From the NCBI RefSeq assembly GCF_947497045.1, contig NZ_CANMEU010000001.1, positions 62,001 to 126,000 of the forward strand: a DNA stretch of 64,000 bases. Direction: 5' to 3'. Under the pieces are notes generated by a model, which saw nothing but the letters and a program-made list of their open reading frames with translations, made no database searches and was not told the origin of the DNA. The translations under genes were made by a program, and so were the position numbers. Of the stretch, positions 44,080 to 53,627 are shown one piece after another. How positions within the stretch are numbered: position 1 is the first letter of the stretch; every line of letters starts with the position of its first letter. The DNA comes from an uncultured Tateyamaria sp. GTDB taxonomy: Bacteria; Pseudomonadota; Alphaproteobacteria; Rhodobacterales; Rhodobacteraceae.

Positions 44080-44958
44080 TCAGTCCGTCAGCGCAAGCGT
44101 GTGATCCCGCAACCACGCCATGAACCCGCGCGGGTCGTCTTTCCATTTGTCCACATCGTCTTGTGGTAGCGGGTGTCCGACAATCGGGCCTTGCGGTTTA
44201 TTCAGGGAATGCACGATCTCGTGCAACAACAAGCCCTGGCGCAACATGGGCGACAGCTTGTTGGCGATCTGATAGGCGCGGCTGTTTTGTCCGGGGAATT
44301 TCATAGGCACAACGGTCGCACCCGACCGGCGGATCAACTGGGCGGTAAACACGTTCCACTCCGCCTCGATCGCCGGGCCGAAATATGTCTCGGATGCCGC
44401 GACGCCACCGGACGGGAACAAGGCCACCACGCCGCCCGCCTTCAGATGGGCCATCGCCTTGGCGCGCATTTCAACACCTTTGCGCTGTGCATCCGGTTCG
44501 TGGGGGAACGGCACGGGGATCATAAAGCTGCCCGCCACCTCATCAATGGCCGTCAGAAGCGAGCGGGTCAGAATGCGATAATCCGGACGCACCCGACCAA
44601 TCAGATCGGCAAAAATCATACCGTCTACCATGCCATGCGGGTGGTTGGCCACGACGATCACAGGGCCCTCTTTGGGAATTCGATCCAATTGATATTGCGG
44701 GGTTGTCAGGTTGATCCCCATGACATCCAGCGCCGCACGCCAGAACGCCTGACCTTGCGGGGCTCCTTGACGCTCGAACTTTCGGATCAGCCGCAAAATG
44801 GTGAGCTTGCCGGTGAAGGCTTCCATCACCGTGATGAACGCAGCCTTCCAAGGGTCCTGAAAGGTGGACGCATATGACAGGCTGCGCCGATCATATTTGG
44901 CAAAGCTGACCGTTTCCGGTTTTGCCATCTTCGCCATGTTTTGCGTGCTTTCGACCAA
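44080..44958 (-). CDS. Lysophospholipid acyltransferase-family protein
   Basis: The 292-residue protein has the acyltransferase motif ANHPHGMVDG (PlsC-like NHxxxxxDG spacing), the downstream ALFPSGGVA block in place of FPEGTRS, and PMKFPGQNSRAYQI. It resembles hemolysin-like PlsC relatives that acylate lysolipids or ornithine lipids. The start is uncertain: TTG at 44958 has GGTGA 7 bases upstream, while ATG at 44937 has no site. It is convergent to the dehydrogenase. Confidence 0.82.
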   Translation of the reverse strand: MVESTQNMAKMAKPETVSFAKYDRRSLSYASTFQDPWKAAFITVMEAFTGKLTILRLIRKFERQGAPQGQAFWRAALDVMGINLTTPQYQLDRIPKEGPVIVVANHPHGMVDGMIFADLIGRVRPDYRILTRSLLTAIDEVAGSFMIPVPFPHEPDAQRKGVEMRAKAMAHLKAGGVVALFPSGGVAASETYFGPAIEAEWNVFTAQLIRRSGATVVPMKFPGQNSRAYQIANKLSPMLRQGLLLHEIVHSLNKPQGPIVGHPLPQDDVDKWKDDPRGFMAWLRDHTLALTD

Positions 44959-45003
44959 TGGATCGTCACCCTTTTTTGACGTGCCGGGCCCAACACAACT
45001 GGC

Positions 45004-45273
45004 TCAGCTCTCTTCTCCGAACTTGTCAGCCACAAGGGCTGTCACAGCCTCCGCCAACGCATCCGCGTCCGGCCCTGAGGTTTCAACGTCAATAAAACTT
45101 CCCATGGACGCTGCCAACATCAAAAGACCCATAATGCTGTCTCCTGATGCAGACATACCATCTTTGTTGACAAGTGCACGCGCGTCAAAGGCTTCGACCA
45201 CCTCAACCAACTTGGCAGAGGCGCGCGCGTGCAAGCCCTTGATATTGACGATTTCCAGTCTGCATTGGGCCAT
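45004..45273 (-). CDS. ptsH: Phosphocarrier protein HPr
   Basis: The 89 residues have His15 in KGLHARAS, the phosphorylation site from EI, and Ser46 in GDSIMGL, the target of HPr kinase. It starts 2 bp after EIIA-Man. With HprK, EIIA and RapZ next door and no sugar permease, it belongs to a regulatory phosphotransfer chain. EI is not in the window. Confidence 0.93.
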   Translation of the reverse strand: MAQCRLEIVNIKGLHARASAKLVEVVEAFDARALVNKDGMSASGDSIMGLLMLAASMGSFIDVETSGPDADALAEAVTALVADKFGEES

Positions 45274-45275
45274 GG

Positions 45276-45671
45276 TTATGTGTCCGCGCTTACATTTTGG
45301 CTGTCGATATATTTCTTGCCTGCGTCAAGCGCCATACGCACCGCATCGGTCACATCCAAGTGGCGACTTTTAGCGAGTTTGATCAGCATCGGTAGGTTTG
45401 CACCATATAGGATGCGTCGGTTTTGCGGTCGGCACGCCAGCAGACTCAAGTTCGAGGGCGATCCCCCAAACAGGTCCGTAACAACCACGACCCCACCGCC
45501 ATTGTCGACCTCGTTGGCGGCGGCACAAATCTCGTCCTCTTTGGCTTCGCGGTTGTGATCGGCTTCGATTGCGATGGCGCGCACGCCAGGTTGCGCGCCG
45601 ACGACATGTTCGATGGCACGCAGATATTCCGCGGCCAATCCCCCATGTGCTACGATCACAATTCCGATCAC
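45276..45671 (-). CDS. PTS EIIA component, mannose family
   Basis: The 131-residue protein starts at GTG with VIGIVIVAHGGLAAEYLRA, where His9 is the phospho-acceptor. VVVVTDLFGGSPSNLSL follows, the EIIA-Man signature. The frame is open for another 99 codons upstream over rapZ, but the GTG overlaps the rapZ stop (GTGA) and gives the family start. It lacks EIIB/C partners, as in regulatory PTS chains of alphaproteobacteria. Confidence 0.93.
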   Translation of the reverse strand: MIGIVIVAHGGLAAEYLRAIEHVVGAQPGVRAIAIEADHNREAKEDEICAAANEVDNGGGVVVVTDLFGGSPSNLSLLACRPQNRRILYGANLPMLIKLAKSRHLDVTDAVRMALDAGKKYIDSQNVSADT

Positions 45672-46561
45672 GTCGATGCCTCGTCCCGTTTGCGGCGATC
45701 CAGTTCGCGATGGCGAATAGACACCTGCCAGTCCGCCTCTGCAAGGGTTGCCGCCAAGGTTTCCGCCATGGCAACGGAGCGGTGTTGCCCGCCGGTACAC
45801 CCCAATGCGACCGACAAATGCGACTTGCCCTCGTCCAGATAGGCGGGCAGCAGCCATAACACCATGTCCTTCAGATGCTGTGCAAATATGGGCGCGCGCG
45901 GGTCGGTCCAGATGTGATCCCGCACCAACGGGTCCTGCCCGTTCAAGGCGCGCAACGCAGGTTCCCAATAGGGGTTCTTCAGAAAACGGCAGTCGAACAC
46001 CATATCGACAGACCGTGGCAACCCGCGTTTATAACTGAAACTTTGAACGGAAACAGCCAGTTGGCTATGACCACCCGGCGAAAACCAATGTTCAACCTCG
46101 GCCCGCAACTGATGCACGTTCAGCCCCGTTGTGTCGATCAGCACATCGGCGCGGGCGCGCAGAGGGCCAAGCAAATCCAGCTCGCGCTGAATGCCCGCCT
46201 CGACACGGTCCGCGGGCGCAAGCGGATGACGTCGCCGCGTTTCGGAAAATCGCTGCAATAAGACGCCCGTGTCGCAATCAAGATACAACAACTCTGGCAC
46301 CAGCCCATCAACGGCGGCGATCTGGCCCATCGCATCCATGATCGCAGTAATCGAGAAATCGCGGTTGCGCGTGTCGATGCCAAGGGCCAGCGGCTTGTCC
46401 GTCAGCGGGTTGTCCAGCAACGGACGGATCAGGCGCAGCGGCAGATTGTCGATCGCCTCATAGCCCAGATCTTCGAGCACACGGATCGCGCTTGAACGCC
46501 CGGCCCCCGACGGGCCGGTGACCAGGACCAAGCGGCGCGCAATCGAATTGGTTTGTGTCAT
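45668..46561 (-). CDS. rapZ: RNase adapter protein RapZ
   Basis: The 297-residue P-loop protein has GPSGAGRS (16-23), the DNLP segment, and the C-terminal domain with CTGGQHRSVAMAE. In E. coli RapZ binds GlmZ/GlmY RNAs and UDP-GlcNAc precursors to control glmS. It lies next to PTS genes in many proteobacteria. Its ATG overlaps the hprK stop as TGATG. Confidence 0.95.
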   Translation of the reverse strand: MTQTNSIARRLVLVTGPSGAGRSSAIRVLEDLGYEAIDNLPLRLIRPLLDNPLTDKPLALGIDTRNRDFSITAIMDAMGQIAAVDGLVPELLYLDCDTGVLLQRFSETRRRHPLAPADRVEAGIQRELDLLGPLRARADVLIDTTGLNVHQLRAEVEHWFSPGGHSQLAVSVQSFSYKRGLPRSVDMVFDCRFLKNPYWEPALRALNGQDPLVRDHIWTDPRAPIFAQHLKDMVLWLLPAYLDEGKSHLSVALGCTGGQHRSVAMAETLAATLAEADWQVSIRHRELDRRKRDEAST

Positions 46562-46977
46562 CACGGCTCTCTTCTCCCGCCTTTGACATATTGCAGGACC
46601 CCGGCGGGCCAAGCATCCGTCTCGGCTTTGTGTAAACAAGGTAATGTGCAGCCGAGTATTTCGGTCTGGTGCGCATATGGCAGACGTTGCGTTTCAATCT
46701 GATCGAGGTCGATGACAAGGCGGATTGTCGCCTCGACCGCCTCTGCATGCAGCAGCCCAATGCCGCGCGCTTCGATCAGTCCACGAATGGATGCAGGCGC
46801 ACGGGCGTGAAGCATGCTCTGATCCACGCGCAATTCCGTCTGATCATCTGAAATCAGCTGCGCACCAAGTGCCATCAGCTGCAAGGCGAGGCTGGACTTT
46901 CCACTGCCTGAGGCACCGCGGATCAGAACACCCTGACCGTGAATTGCGACCGATGTGGCATGCAGTCGTGTGTGCAT
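46561..46977 (-). CDS. hprK: HPr kinase/phosphorylase, short alphaproteobacterial form
   Basis: The 138 residues correspond only to the C-terminal kinase domain, with Walker A GASGSGKSS (21-29), SDDQTEL and a C-terminal signature region GIGLL. The Firmicute N-terminal domain is absent, as is usual in alphaproteobacteria. It phosphorylates Ser46 of HPr and so controls the phosphotransfer chain. It begins 12 bp after chvG. Confidence 0.92.
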   Translation of the reverse strand: MHTRLHATSVAIHGQGVLIRGASGSGKSSLALQLMALGAQLISDDQTELRVDQSMLHARAPASIRGLIEARGIGLLHAEAVEATIRLVIDLDQIETQRLPYAHQTEILGCTLPCLHKAETDAWPAGVLQYVKGGRREP

Positions 46978-46989
46978 GCGCGCCCGGAA

Positions 46990-48687
46990 TTATACGGGCA
47001 GACCCACGACAAAGCGGGCACCCAAAGGTTCTGAGGTAATATCGGCATCTGTGGGGCGAATATTTTCTGCCCAGATCACCCCGCCATGCGCCTCGACGAT
47101 TTGTTTCGAAATCGCCAGACCAAGGCCGGAGTTATTGCCAAAATGTTCGTCAGGGCGCTGCGAATAAAACCGTTTGAAAATCTTGGTCAGCGCTTGATCG
47201 GGGATACCAGGGCCGGTGTCTTCGACCACCACCAGCACACGGTTTTCACGTTTTCGGGCCCAGATGCGGATCGCATCACCTTCCTCGCAAAAGGAGATCG
47301 CGTTGGTGATGAGGTTCACGAAAACCTGCGCCAATCGCGCCTCAAGCCCTTGCACTTCGATACCTTGTGCAGGCAGATCCGTGATGAACTCGATCCCCTT
47401 GCCACGGGCGTCCTCGCCCAGATATTGGCCAAGGTTTCCAAGCATCGTCAGAAGGTTGAACGATTCCTCCTCCTCTTTCACCAGCTCACTGTCGAGACGG
47501 GATGCGTTCGAAATGTCGCTGACCAGACGGTCAAGGCGGCGGACGTCGTGGTCAATCACATCCAACAGCTTCTCACGCTGGTCCTCGCGTTTGATCATGC
47601 GCAGGGTCCCAACGGCAGACCGCAGAGAGGCCAGCGGGTTCTTGATTTCATGTGCGACGTCGGCTGCAAATTGTTCGTTGCCATCAATCCGGTTGTAGAG
47701 GGCCGCGATCATGCCGCGCAGCGCGCCTGAAAGGCGGCCGATCTCGTCCGGGCGGGCCGTCAGATCAGGGATGCGAATGCGCCCCGGATTGACCTTGCGG
47801 GCGTTTTTGTCACGCCCAAGCTCAGCGGCTGCCGCCAAATCGGCAAGCGGGTTGGCGATGGTCGAGGCTAGCACGAGGCTGAGACCAATAGACACCAACG
47901 TGGCGATCACGAACATCTGCAACACCCGCTCACGCTCGCTGCGCACCATTGCGTCGATTTCGCCAGACGCGCTGGTGAGGGCAACAACGCCCACAGCCGT
48001 GCCGTCCTGCTGGATGGGGGTCACGACGCTGAAAATCGCGCCACCCGCCCCGTCCAATGCATCACTCACCTTGGTTTCGCCCGCAAGGCTTTGTGCGACA
48101 AGTGGGCGCAACTGATCCTCGATTTCGGGGGTTTCAGCAGCGCCCGACCGGGCAAATGGCCCCGAAACAATGTTCCAGACCCAGCTCAGACCGTCGGTCA
48201 GGATCGCCATGTCTGCCGATCCGGTGTTGGGTTGGTCAGTTCGCAGCGTGCCTTGGCTTTCGGCAATCAAAACCTCGGTCGGGTCAAAGACATAGACCGT
48301 GTGCCCATCCCCCAGATCAAGCGCATCAAGGGTTGCGGCAACATCTACACCATCGCCCGTGGCAAGGTTCACGGGCGCACCGGCAGGCAGTTGTGCCTCG
48401 AACACGTCGGCCACCAGTTCGGCCTGCGCCACCAGTGCCGCAATACGCTGCACCGCGAGACTGTCACGGGTCGAGTTCAGATACAGGATGCCCGCGACCA
48501 ACACGTTCAGTGCGATCAGGTTGAAGGTGATGATCTTGCGCGCCAAGGGTGAACCGCGCAGCGAGAACAGGCCCCGCCGCGCACGATCATCACGCAACTC
48601 GGACGAGGCTGCGGTTTCAGGTGCAACCCAATCTTCGCCCAACACGACGTCGCCGTCGCGTGATGGTGGCGTGCTCATGTCTCGCAC
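46990..48687 (-). CDS. chvG: Sensor histidine kinase ChvG
   Basis: The 565-residue kinase has TM1 (about 50-70), a periplasmic sensor of about 185 residues, TM2 (about 257-277) and HAMP. The phosphoacceptor His346 lies in AADVAHEIKNPLASLRS. The ATPase domain has NLITNAISF, DTGPGIP and SGLGLAISKQIVEAHGG. GTG at 48687 has GAGGGGA just upstream and is preferred to the ATG at 48678. ChvG senses acid/envelope signals in Agrobacterium relatives. It is cotranscribed with chvI. Confidence 0.95.
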   Translation of the reverse strand: MRDMSTPPSRDGDVVLGEDWVAPETAASSELRDDRARRGLFSLRGSPLARKIITFNLIALNVLVAGILYLNSTRDSLAVQRIAALVAQAELVADVFEAQLPAGAPVNLATGDGVDVAATLDALDLGDGHTVYVFDPTEVLIAESQGTLRTDQPNTGSADMAILTDGLSWVWNIVSGPFARSGAAETPEIEDQLRPLVAQSLAGETKVSDALDGAGGAIFSVVTPIQQDGTAVGVVALTSASGEIDAMVRSERERVLQMFVIATLVSIGLSLVLASTIANPLADLAAAAELGRDKNARKVNPGRIRIPDLTARPDEIGRLSGALRGMIAALYNRIDGNEQFAADVAHEIKNPLASLRSAVGTLRMIKREDQREKLLDVIDHDVRRLDRLVSDISNASRLDSELVKEEEESFNLLTMLGNLGQYLGEDARGKGIEFITDLPAQGIEVQGLEARLAQVFVNLITNAISFCEEGDAIRIWARKRENRVLVVVEDTGPGIPDQALTKIFKRFYSQRPDEHFGNNSGLGLAISKQIVEAHGGVIWAENIRPTDADITSEPLGARFVVGLPV

Positions 48688-48723
48688 GAATGTCCCCTCG
48701 GCCAGCGCCCGGAATGGCGCGGT

Positions 48724-49425
48724 TTATTCTTCGTTGTAACGATACCCGATGCCATACAGCGTCTCAATCGCCGAGAATTCATCGTCCGCACTGCGCATCT
48801 TTTTGCGCAACCGTTTGATGTGGCTGTCGATGGTGCGGTCATCGACATAGACCTGATCATCATAGGCCACGTCCATCAGCTGATCGCGCGATTTGACAAA
48901 ACCGGGGCGCTGCGCCAACGCCTGAAGCAACAGAAACTCAGTCACTGTCAGCGACACATCCTTGCCCTTCCAAGACACGGCGTGGCGTAGCGGATCCATG
49001 CGCAGATCACCACGATCCATAACCTTGGTTTCCTCGGTATCGCCGACGATATCACCGTCGACCGCATCCTGACGGCGCAGCAATGCGCGGATCCGTTCGA
49101 CCAGAAGACGCTGTGAAAACGGCTTCTTGACGTAGTCGTCAGCCCCCATGCGCAAGCCAAGCACCTCGTCAATCTCGTCATCCTTGGAGGTGAGGAAAAT
49201 CACCGGCATCGTGGTTTTCTGCCGCAAGCGCTGCAACAAATCCATACCATCCATGCGGGGCATCTTGATGTCCAGCACCGCCATGTCCGGCAGACGCTTG
49301 TTGAATGCGTCCAGCGCGGCCTGGCCGTCATTATATGTTTCCACCTCGAAGCCCTCAGCTTCGAGCGTCATGGATACCGACGTCAGGATGTTCCTGTCGT
49401 CGTCCACCAATGCGATCTTGGACAT
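48724..49425 (-). CDS. chvI: Response regulator ChvI
   Basis: The 233-residue OmpR-type regulator has Asp52 as phosphoacceptor ([10 protein letters not shown]), KPF of the receiver, and a winged-helix DNA-binding domain ending in [12 protein letters not shown]...[10 protein letters not shown]. Residues and order (pckA-chvI-chvG-hprK) match Rhizobiales and Rhodobacterales. It is divergent from pckA with a 348-bp gap that may carry its targets. Confidence 0.95.
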   Translation of the reverse strand: MSKIALVDDDRNILTSVSMTLEAEGFEVETYNDGQAALDAFNKRLPDMAVLDIKMPRMDGMDLLQRLRQKTTMPVIFLTSKDDEIDEVLGLRMGADDYVKKPFSQRLLVERIRALLRRQDAVDGDIVGDTEETKVMDRGDLRMDPLRHAVSWKGKDVSLTVTEFLLLQALAQRPGFVKSRDQLMDVAYDDQVYVDDRTIDSHIKRLRKKMRSADDEFSAIETLYGIGYRYNEE

Positions 49426-49773
49426 TGCCCGTTTCCTTTTTACTGCTCAAACTTTTATTTTTTCGGCCACTCTCTCGGTTTTACGCTTTCGAATCAATCC
49501 ATAAGTGCGAATCACATGCCAAATGCGCCCTTACTAGGCGCTGAAATTGGTTAGGAATGACTAAATTGCCGCACATTCACCCTAAAGCTGTGCCCATCGG
49601 AAACAGTGTTTGCGCAATCTCCTGCTTTGGTGGCGCTAACGACGGCCGGCCCACCTATCCCTCGCCGGAATCTGCGTGCTAAGACGCCGGAAGGGGGCGA
49701 CGTGCTGTCGTTTTGGGACTTGCACACCCACCCTGCACCAAAATAGCCGCGCTGCGGCATCAGGAGAGTTCAT
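49426..49773. other. chvI-pckA divergent intergenic region
   Basis: This 348-bp region lies between two outward-facing genes. AT-rich stretches near 49430..49480 may hold the chvI promoter, and TTGCAC at about 49720 may be a -35 for pckA, but no -10 pair is convincing. No gene is visible. Confidence 0.5.
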
Positions 49774-51372
49774 ATGACATTTGGACGGGTCAACCCGCAG
49801 TTCCGCCTCGAAGATCAAGGGATCACGGAGTTGGGCGATGTCTATTACAACCTCATCGAACCTGACCTGATGGAACGGGCGCTGGCCCGTTCTGAGGGGC
49901 GCTTGGGCAAAGGTGGCACATTTCTGGTCACAACCGGCAAGTTCACCGGTCGATCGCCCAAAGACAAACACGTGGTCAAAACGCCAAACGTGGCCGATCA
50001 CATCTGGTGGGACAACAACGCACAGATGTCGCCCGAGGGGTTCGACGCACTTTATGCCGACATGATCGCGCATATGAAGGGGCGCGAATATTACGTGCAG
50101 GATCTTACCGGCGGGGCCGACCCAAGCTATGCGATCAACGTGCGCATGGTGACGGAAATGGCATGGCATGGCCTGTTTATCCGCCACATGCTGCGCCGCC
50201 CTGATGCCGACGATCTTGCCGATTTCGTGGCTGATTTCACCGTGATCAACTGTCCATCGTTCAAAGCGGACCCGGACAAACATGACTGTCGCTCCGAAAC
50301 CGTCATCGCGATGAACTTTGAGCGTAAGATGATCCTGATCGGGGGCACTGAATACGCAGGCGAAAACAAGAAATCCGTCTTTACCTTGCTGAACTACCTA
50401 TTGCCCGGGCGCGGTGTGATGCCGATGCACTGTTCCGCCAACCATGCCCATGGCAATCCAGTCGACACGGCGGTGTTTTTTGGCCTGTCGGGCACAGGCA
50501 AGACCACCCTGTCCGCTGATCCGGGCCGGACGTTGATTGGCGATGATGAACACGGCTGGTCCGATCGCGGCACCTTCAATTTCGAAGGTGGGTGTTATGC
50601 CAAGACCATCAACCTCAGCCCGGAAGCAGAGCCTGAAATATATGCCACGACCGAGAAATTCGGGACCGTGATCGAGAACATGGTTTACGATCCCGACACG
50701 CGTGAGCTCGACTTTGAAGATGACAGCCTGACGGCCAACATGCGCTGCGCCTATCCACTGCACTATATATCAAACGCGTCGGCCTCGGCGCTTGGCGGGC
50801 ACCCCAAGAATATCATCATGCTGACCTGCGATGCATTCGGGGTCCTGCCTCCGATTGCGCGGCTGACGCCAGCGCAGGCGATGTATCACTTCCTGTCGGG
50901 CTTCACGTCGAAGGTGGCGGGCACCGAGCGGGGCGTGACTGAGCCCGAGCCCACTTTCTCGACCTGTTTTGGGGCACCCTTCATGCCGCGCCGCCCGGAG
51001 GAATATGGCAAGCTGTTGCAGGGCAAGATCGCCAAACATGGGGCGACCTGCTGGCTGGTGAATACTGGCTGGACAGGCGGGGCGTATGGCACTGGCAGCC
51101 GCATGCCGATCCACGCGACGCGCGGCCTGCTGACAGCGGCACTTGATGGCACTCTGGCGACCGGTGAATTCCGCAAAGACCCCAATTTCGGCTTTGATGT
51201 GCCGGTGTCTGTGCGCGGCGTCGCTGATATTCTGCTGGATCCCCGCCGTACGTGGGACGATGGCGCGGCCTATGATGCCCAGGCCAACAAACTGGTCGAG
51301 ATGTTCTCGACCAATTTCGAGCAGTACCTGCCACATATCGATGACGATGTGCGCGCCGCCGCCCTTGGGTAG
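49774..51372 (+). CDS. pckA: Phosphoenolpyruvate carboxykinase (ATP)
   Basis: The 532-residue protein has the P-loop GLSGTGKTT (237-245), the metal/substrate segment [17 protein letters not shown], and the adenine loop GDDEHGWSD. It also has MHATRGL-like residues near the end. It converts oxaloacetate plus ATP to PEP, the first step of gluconeogenesis. AGGAGAG precedes the ATG. It is divergent from chvI, a link reported to regulate pckA in related bacteria. Confidence 0.97.
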   Translation: MTFGRVNPQFRLEDQGITELGDVYYNLIEPDLMERALARSEGRLGKGGTFLVTTGKFTGRSPKDKHVVKTPNVADHIWWDNNAQMSPEGFDALYADMIAHMKGREYYVQDLTGGADPSYAINVRMVTEMAWHGLFIRHMLRRPDADDLADFVADFTVINCPSFKADPDKHDCRSETVIAMNFERKMILIGGTEYAGENKKSVFTLLNYLLPGRGVMPMHCSANHAHGNPVDTAVFFGLSGTGKTTLSADPGRTLIGDDEHGWSDRGTFNFEGGCYAKTINLSPEAEPEIYATTEKFGTVIENMVYDPDTRELDFEDDSLTANMRCAYPLHYISNASASALGGHPKNIIMLTCDAFGVLPPIARLTPAQAMYHFLSGFTSKVAGTERGVTEPEPTFSTCFGAPFMPRRPEEYGKLLQGKIAKHGATCWLVNTGWTGGAYGTGSRMPIHATRGLLTAALDGTLATGEFRKDPNFGFDVPVSVRGVADILLDPRRTWDDGAAYDAQANKLVEMFSTNFEQYLPHIDDDVRAAALG

Positions 51373-51387
51373 ACGACGCAGGGTGGC

Positions 51388-52092
51388 TCAGGCCGCTTCC
51401 TGAAGTGGAATATCCAACAGGTATTCCAGGTCCTCACGGCTGTTATAGGCCAGAAATGTATCGATGGGCGCGTCGCGGCCATCGACAACCCATTTCAACG
51501 CACTCGGCTCAAGATGAAGATACCCGATACGCGCGCCAAACCCTTTGAAGGCCACCACGTTCAGGATGAACCCATATATCCAATCCGGGTCCCATCGCTG
51601 CATCATTTCGAGCATACCGGTACGTCCAAGGACGGGCGCGAGGCCGACTCCGCGATATTTGCCACGCTCGGGAGCCACCCAGAACTCGCCATGATACGCT
51701 ACCGTACCGGCGATTCGGTGGGTGCCCGGTGTGGCCCGGAACCGGGATCGGGCCAGGTCGACACCACGCAAGGGCGGCGGAAAGGCACGGAACTGGCGCA
51801 ACAGGTAACTGCTGAGCGGACGACCGCCCAATCGGATCCGCCGCGCGGCCTGGGTGTGGATCAGCTCACCCTCTTCGTTGCGACCGATCAGCCAGAAAGC
51901 ATTGCTTTTATTCAGATTATGCAGGTCAGGATCAAAAGGGGCACCAAGTTTCTGCATCGGGCGCTCGTCAGCCACGAGTGCTTTGTATTCCTCAAAATCA
52001 CTGCCAATCGTTAACTTGATACCTTGCGCAACCAAGATATCACGGCTTGTCGCAATAAACGGGGCTGCGTTACCTGAAAATTGAATCGTCAT
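51388..52092 (-). CDS. Putative GNAT-like acetyltransferase
   Basis: The 234-residue protein is not assigned to a named enzyme. It contains NKSNAFWLIGRNEEGELIHTQAARRI, similar to a GNAT or autoinducer-synthase substrate strand. Later it has GEFWVAPERGKYRGVGLAPVLGRTGMLEMM, where RGVGLA fits an acyl-CoA-binding loop. The ATG at 52092 is preferred over 52113. It follows, by 88 bp on the same strand, a LysR-like gene, so the two may form a unit. The product is unknown. Confidence 0.6.
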   Translation of the reverse strand: MTIQFSGNAAPFIATSRDILVAQGIKLTIGSDFEEYKALVADERPMQKLGAPFDPDLHNLNKSNAFWLIGRNEEGELIHTQAARRIRLGGRPLSSYLLRQFRAFPPPLRGVDLARSRFRATPGTHRIAGTVAYHGEFWVAPERGKYRGVGLAPVLGRTGMLEMMQRWDPDWIYGFILNVVAFKGFGARIGYLHLEPSALKWVVDGRDAPIDTFLAYNSREDLEYLLDIPLQEAA

Positions 52093-52180
52093 GCATTGTC
52101 TCCTGTGCCGCACAGGGACAAAGTTAAGACAATATTAGTCAAATTACCCGCAAATAACTCACGTAAAGGTGGTGTTTTCC

Positions 52181-53083
52181 TTACCTTGCACTGGGGCCAT
52201 CGCGGGCCAACTTCTCGAAATAGGCATTTTCGGGGTCAAAATCGGGCGGCACGATATCAGTCGTGTCGGCGCGCTGCTGACCATCAAGCTCACTGATGTT
52301 CACGTCAGAAGTTGGCACCACAAGTGACATGACCGCCGGTGACCGATCAGGGAAGAAGCCGGGCATCATCAGCCGTTGATAGACCATCGTGGCTTGATCC
52401 GGGTCCTGCCGCTTGGGCATCCGGGTATAGACGTGATCAAGACGCGCGCTTTGCGTCGCCTCGACATCATAAAACGCCTGATCCATCAGACGCCCGAATT
52501 CCTCGCCCGCAGGCATGCGGGTGATGGGACGCCCGATGCTGGACCGGGCGTAGTCGCTGCCAAACCAGCTGACATAGGCCGACTTCATACCAAACTCGAC
52601 GCAGATCCATCCTGCATTCGTATGACGATAGATCATCAAATGGGGGCGGACATGCGCCAGACAGGGGTTTTCGATCTCGTGCGAACACATCATCCATGCG
52701 CGATATGTCTCGCGCAGCAAAACGGAGTCATCACTCCAGACCCCACCCATGGGTTGCTGCTGCTGATAAAAGAACCAGTCACCGCTGCGCGCCTTCAGGT
52801 ATTGCAGTGCCCCAAATGATCCTGTCTGCCCACGGGCCCAGGCACGGGCGCGCAGAATCAAATCCTGTGCTTCGGGCAATGCGGCCTCACCGGCGGCGGT
52901 CAACTCATAGCGTCGATCCCGTACTTCGAACAGTGGCTCACCCCGCAACACCTCAAGCTGCGCGACGTGGCGGCGCACCGTTTGGCGGGTGCTGTTCAGC
53001 TCAGCCACCGCATGAGACAGGTTCAACGTGTGCGCCAGCGTCGTAAACGAGCGGATCATCTCGAACATCAGAGGCTGGTTCAT
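52181..53083 (-). CDS. LysR-type HTH regulator with non-standard C-terminus
   Basis: The 300-residue protein (ATG 53083) has a LysR-type winged helix at 5-65 (TLAHTLNLSHAVAELNSTRQTVRRHVAQLEVLRGEPLFEV). The rest does not show the usual periplasmic-binding-like substrate domain. It contains Trp/Tyr-rich segments (GDWFFYQQQQPMGGVW, CVEFGMKSAYVSWFG) instead. The fragment YTRMPKRQD...VYQRLMMPGFFP is reminiscent of a PAS-like fold, but this is not certain. Confidence 0.6.
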   Translation of the reverse strand: MNQPLMFEMIRSFTTLAHTLNLSHAVAELNSTRQTVRRHVAQLEVLRGEPLFEVRDRRYELTAAGEAALPEAQDLILRARAWARGQTGSFGALQYLKARSGDWFFYQQQQPMGGVWSDDSVLLRETYRAWMMCSHEIENPCLAHVRPHLMIYRHTNAGWICVEFGMKSAYVSWFGSDYARSSIGRPITRMPAGEEFGRLMDQAFYDVEATQSARLDHVYTRMPKRQDPDQATMVYQRLMMPGFFPDRSPAVMSLVVPTSDVNISELDGQQRADTTDIVPPDFDPENAYFEKLARDGPSAR

Positions 53084-53267
53084 ATCGGCCAAATTTGACA
53101 AAGGAGCGTTCACAAGCAATCTCAACGTATGATCAGCAATACGCTATGGGTACACAGATCATACAATAATGCAACATTTACGTGTGAAAGAAACGCATAT
53201 CTAGCCAATTGAACCGAGTCGGGGGATCGCCGATCACTTCCACATAACAACCGGAGGTAATTATTTC

Positions 53268-53627
53268 ATGTCGCATCCTGTCGACGTCCATGTTGGAAAA
53301 CGTCTTAAACAAATTCGCACTCTGCGCCGCATGTCACAAACCGATGTGGCGAAACGGTTGAACTTATCGTTCCAGCAAATTCAAAAATACGAGATCGGAT
53401 CCAACCGGGTTGCCGCAAGCCGCTTGTTCGAACTGTCGCGGATCCTTGATGTGCCCACGTCCTACTTTTTCGAAGGGCTGGTCGAAGCCGAACCTGCACA
53501 GCGCCGTGACAACGGTATGGATATCGTAAACGCGCTGGCCGCGATCGAAGACGAACAGATCAAATCACGCATCGTGACATTTATCGAAGACGTCTCGGGA
53601 CTGACGGTTGCGCGTCGCGCAGGCTAA
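53268..53627 (+). CDS. Xre-family helix-turn-helix regulator
   Basis: The 119-residue protein has a Cro/C1-type HTH at about 10-65 (RLKQIRTLRRMSQTDVAKRLNLSFQQIQKYEIGSNRVAASRLFELSRIL). It has a short C-terminal part without a known ligand domain. GGAGG lies before the ATG. It is divergent from the LysR-like gene and overlaps the TauE gene by 4 bp at the 3' end. Confidence 0.9.
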   Translation: MSHPVDVHVGKRLKQIRTLRRMSQTDVAKRLNLSFQQIQKYEIGSNRVAASRLFELSRILDVPTSYFFEGLVEAEPAQRRDNGMDIVNALAAIEDEQIKSRIVTFIEDVSGLTVARRAG

